64,000 nt of DNA from Calothrix sp. PCC 7103 (GTDB lineage Bacteria; Cyanobacteriota; Cyanobacteriia; Cyanobacteriales; Nostocaceae). The translations under genes and the position numbers were made by a program. The stretch is from contig NZ_KB217478.1 of NCBI RefSeq assembly GCF_000331305.1, positions 2,091,679-2,155,678 on the forward strand, written 5' to 3'. Positions 63,146 through 64,000 of this stretch are shown in pieces. The notes under the pieces were generated by a model. That model was not told where the DNA came from and ran no database searches. It worked only from the letters and a program-made list of their open reading frames with translations. Position 1 is the first letter of the stretch; the number at the start of each line of letters is the position of its first letter.

Positions 63146-64000
63146 AGAAGAACCAACTGCTTGCGATTTGATAGCTGACTTTGGTATCAATTTACTTTGG
63201 CATCCATCGCTAGGGTTGGAGTTAGGTGAGAACCTTCAAACGTTGTTATGGAATTGTGTATTGGGTAACACTCCTTTAGACATTTTGGTGTTTGAGGGTT
63301 CGGTTGTTAATGCACCAAATGGTACTGGTGAATGGAACAGATTCGCTGACCGCCCAATGAAAGACTGGTTAGCTGATTTATCTAAAGTTGCTAACTATGT
63401 TGTGGCTATCGGTGACTGCGCTACTTGGGGTGGTATACCAGCTATGGCGCCTAATCCCAGCGAATCCAAAGGGTTACAATTCCTTAAACGCTCTGAAGGT
63501 GGGTTTTTAGGTAAAGATTTTAAGGCTAAATCAGGATTACCTGTAATTAATATTCCTGGTTGTCCTGCTCACCCAGATTGGATAACTCAAATTTTAGTGG
63601 CAATAGCTACTGGACGTATTGGTGATATTGCCTTCGATGAACTTAATCGTCCACTGACTTTCTTCAAGACTTATACTCAAACTGGCTGTACTCGTAATAT
63701 CCACTTTGCTTACAAAGCTTCTACAGGTGAATTTGGTCAACGCAAAGGTTGTCTATTTTATGACCTTGGCTGTCGTGGGCCCATGACTCATTCTTCTTGT
63801 AACCGCATTCTCTGGAATCGTGTATCTTCTAAAACGCGCGCGGGAATGCCTTGTATTGGTTGTACTGAACCTGAGTTTCCTTTCTATGACCTCAAACCAG
63901 GAAGTGTGTTTAAAACGCAAACGCTTATGGGAGTTCCGAAAGATTTACCACCAGGTGTAAATAAAACTGGCTACGCAATATTAACAATGGTGTCAAAAGA
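63131..64000 (+). CDS. hupS: 3' part of hupS, uptake [NiFe]-hydrogenase small subunit (runs off window)
   Basis: From 63132 the frame reads SFLNAEEPTACDLIADFGIN and stays open for 289 codons to the window end. It is the electron-transfer subunit with three Fe-S clusters. Visible ligand motifs are IGDCATWGG, PGCPAHPDW, YDLGCRGP, HSSCNRILWN and GMPCIGCTEPEFPF. HupSL oxidises the H2 released by nitrogenase, mainly in heterocysts. No start codon is present at this end; the first 18 codons are at 32648-32700. hupL should follow beyond the window. Confidence 0.96.

Overview
The window comes from a filamentous, heterocyst-forming cyanobacterium (Nostocales: Nostoc, Calothrix, Tolypothrix or a relative). 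The evidence is a patB/cnfR gene, a nif-type ferredoxin III gene, a cox2-type cytochrome oxidase operon, a nitrogenase-associated ArsC-like gene and the uptake hydrogenase gene hupS, together with many short palindromic repeats of the kind common in Nostocales. The hexamer GGCGCC is strongly over-represented (more than 60 copies by hand count), while the usual cyanobacterial HIP1 octamer GCGATCGC is almost absent outside a few apparently imported genes.

Layout of the left part: patB (minus), fdxB and coxBAC form a nitrogen-fixation/heterocyst respiration block at 0.1-7.3 kb. A run of minus-strand genes of unknown function and a cation/proton antiporter follows at 7.5-11.7 kb. A 1239-residue hybrid histidine kinase at 12.6-16.4 kb is rich in HIP1 and bracketed by a 48-bp direct repeat. 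Then come a cupin and the nitrogenase-associated protein (16.6-17.7 kb), a dynamin-like GTPase plus SrfB/Hsp70-like ATPase plus a third protein (18.3-25.7 kb), a NYN-domain protein, cysteine synthase, and a set of small unknown proteins leading to the start of hupS (28.5-32.7 kb).

The central discovery is that hupS is split. Its first 18 codons lie at 32648-32700. The rest of the gene resumes in the correct frame at 63131 and runs off the window end. Joining the halves at a shared GTC restores a continuous HupS reading frame. The intervening DNA is 30,433 bp and carries a 520-residue XisF-like large serine recombinase next to its right end. This is the architecture of the developmentally excised interruption elements of heterocyst-forming cyanobacteria.

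The element's cargo has two parts. From 32.7 to 54.4 kb it is an extracellular polysaccharide locus: a Wzc-type tyrosine kinase, an ABC-type polysaccharide exporter (Wzm/Wzt-like), about ten glycosyltransferases, a Wzy/WaaL-like ligase or polymerase, an ElyC/YdcF-type protein and a WcaF-type acetyltransferase. About 15 kb of it (38.3-53.6 kb) has no GGCGCC and looks foreign. From 54.4 to 61.3 kb it is a graveyard: toxin-antitoxin modules (MazEF-like, two DUF433/DUF5615 pairs, a BrnA with a broken BrnT, a broken HepT), miniature inverted-repeat elements with visible target duplications, and three decayed copies of pieces of the ydcF-wcaF cassette.

No rRNA, tRNA or CRISPR array was recognised. 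All similarity statements come from reading the translated sequence; no database search was run.
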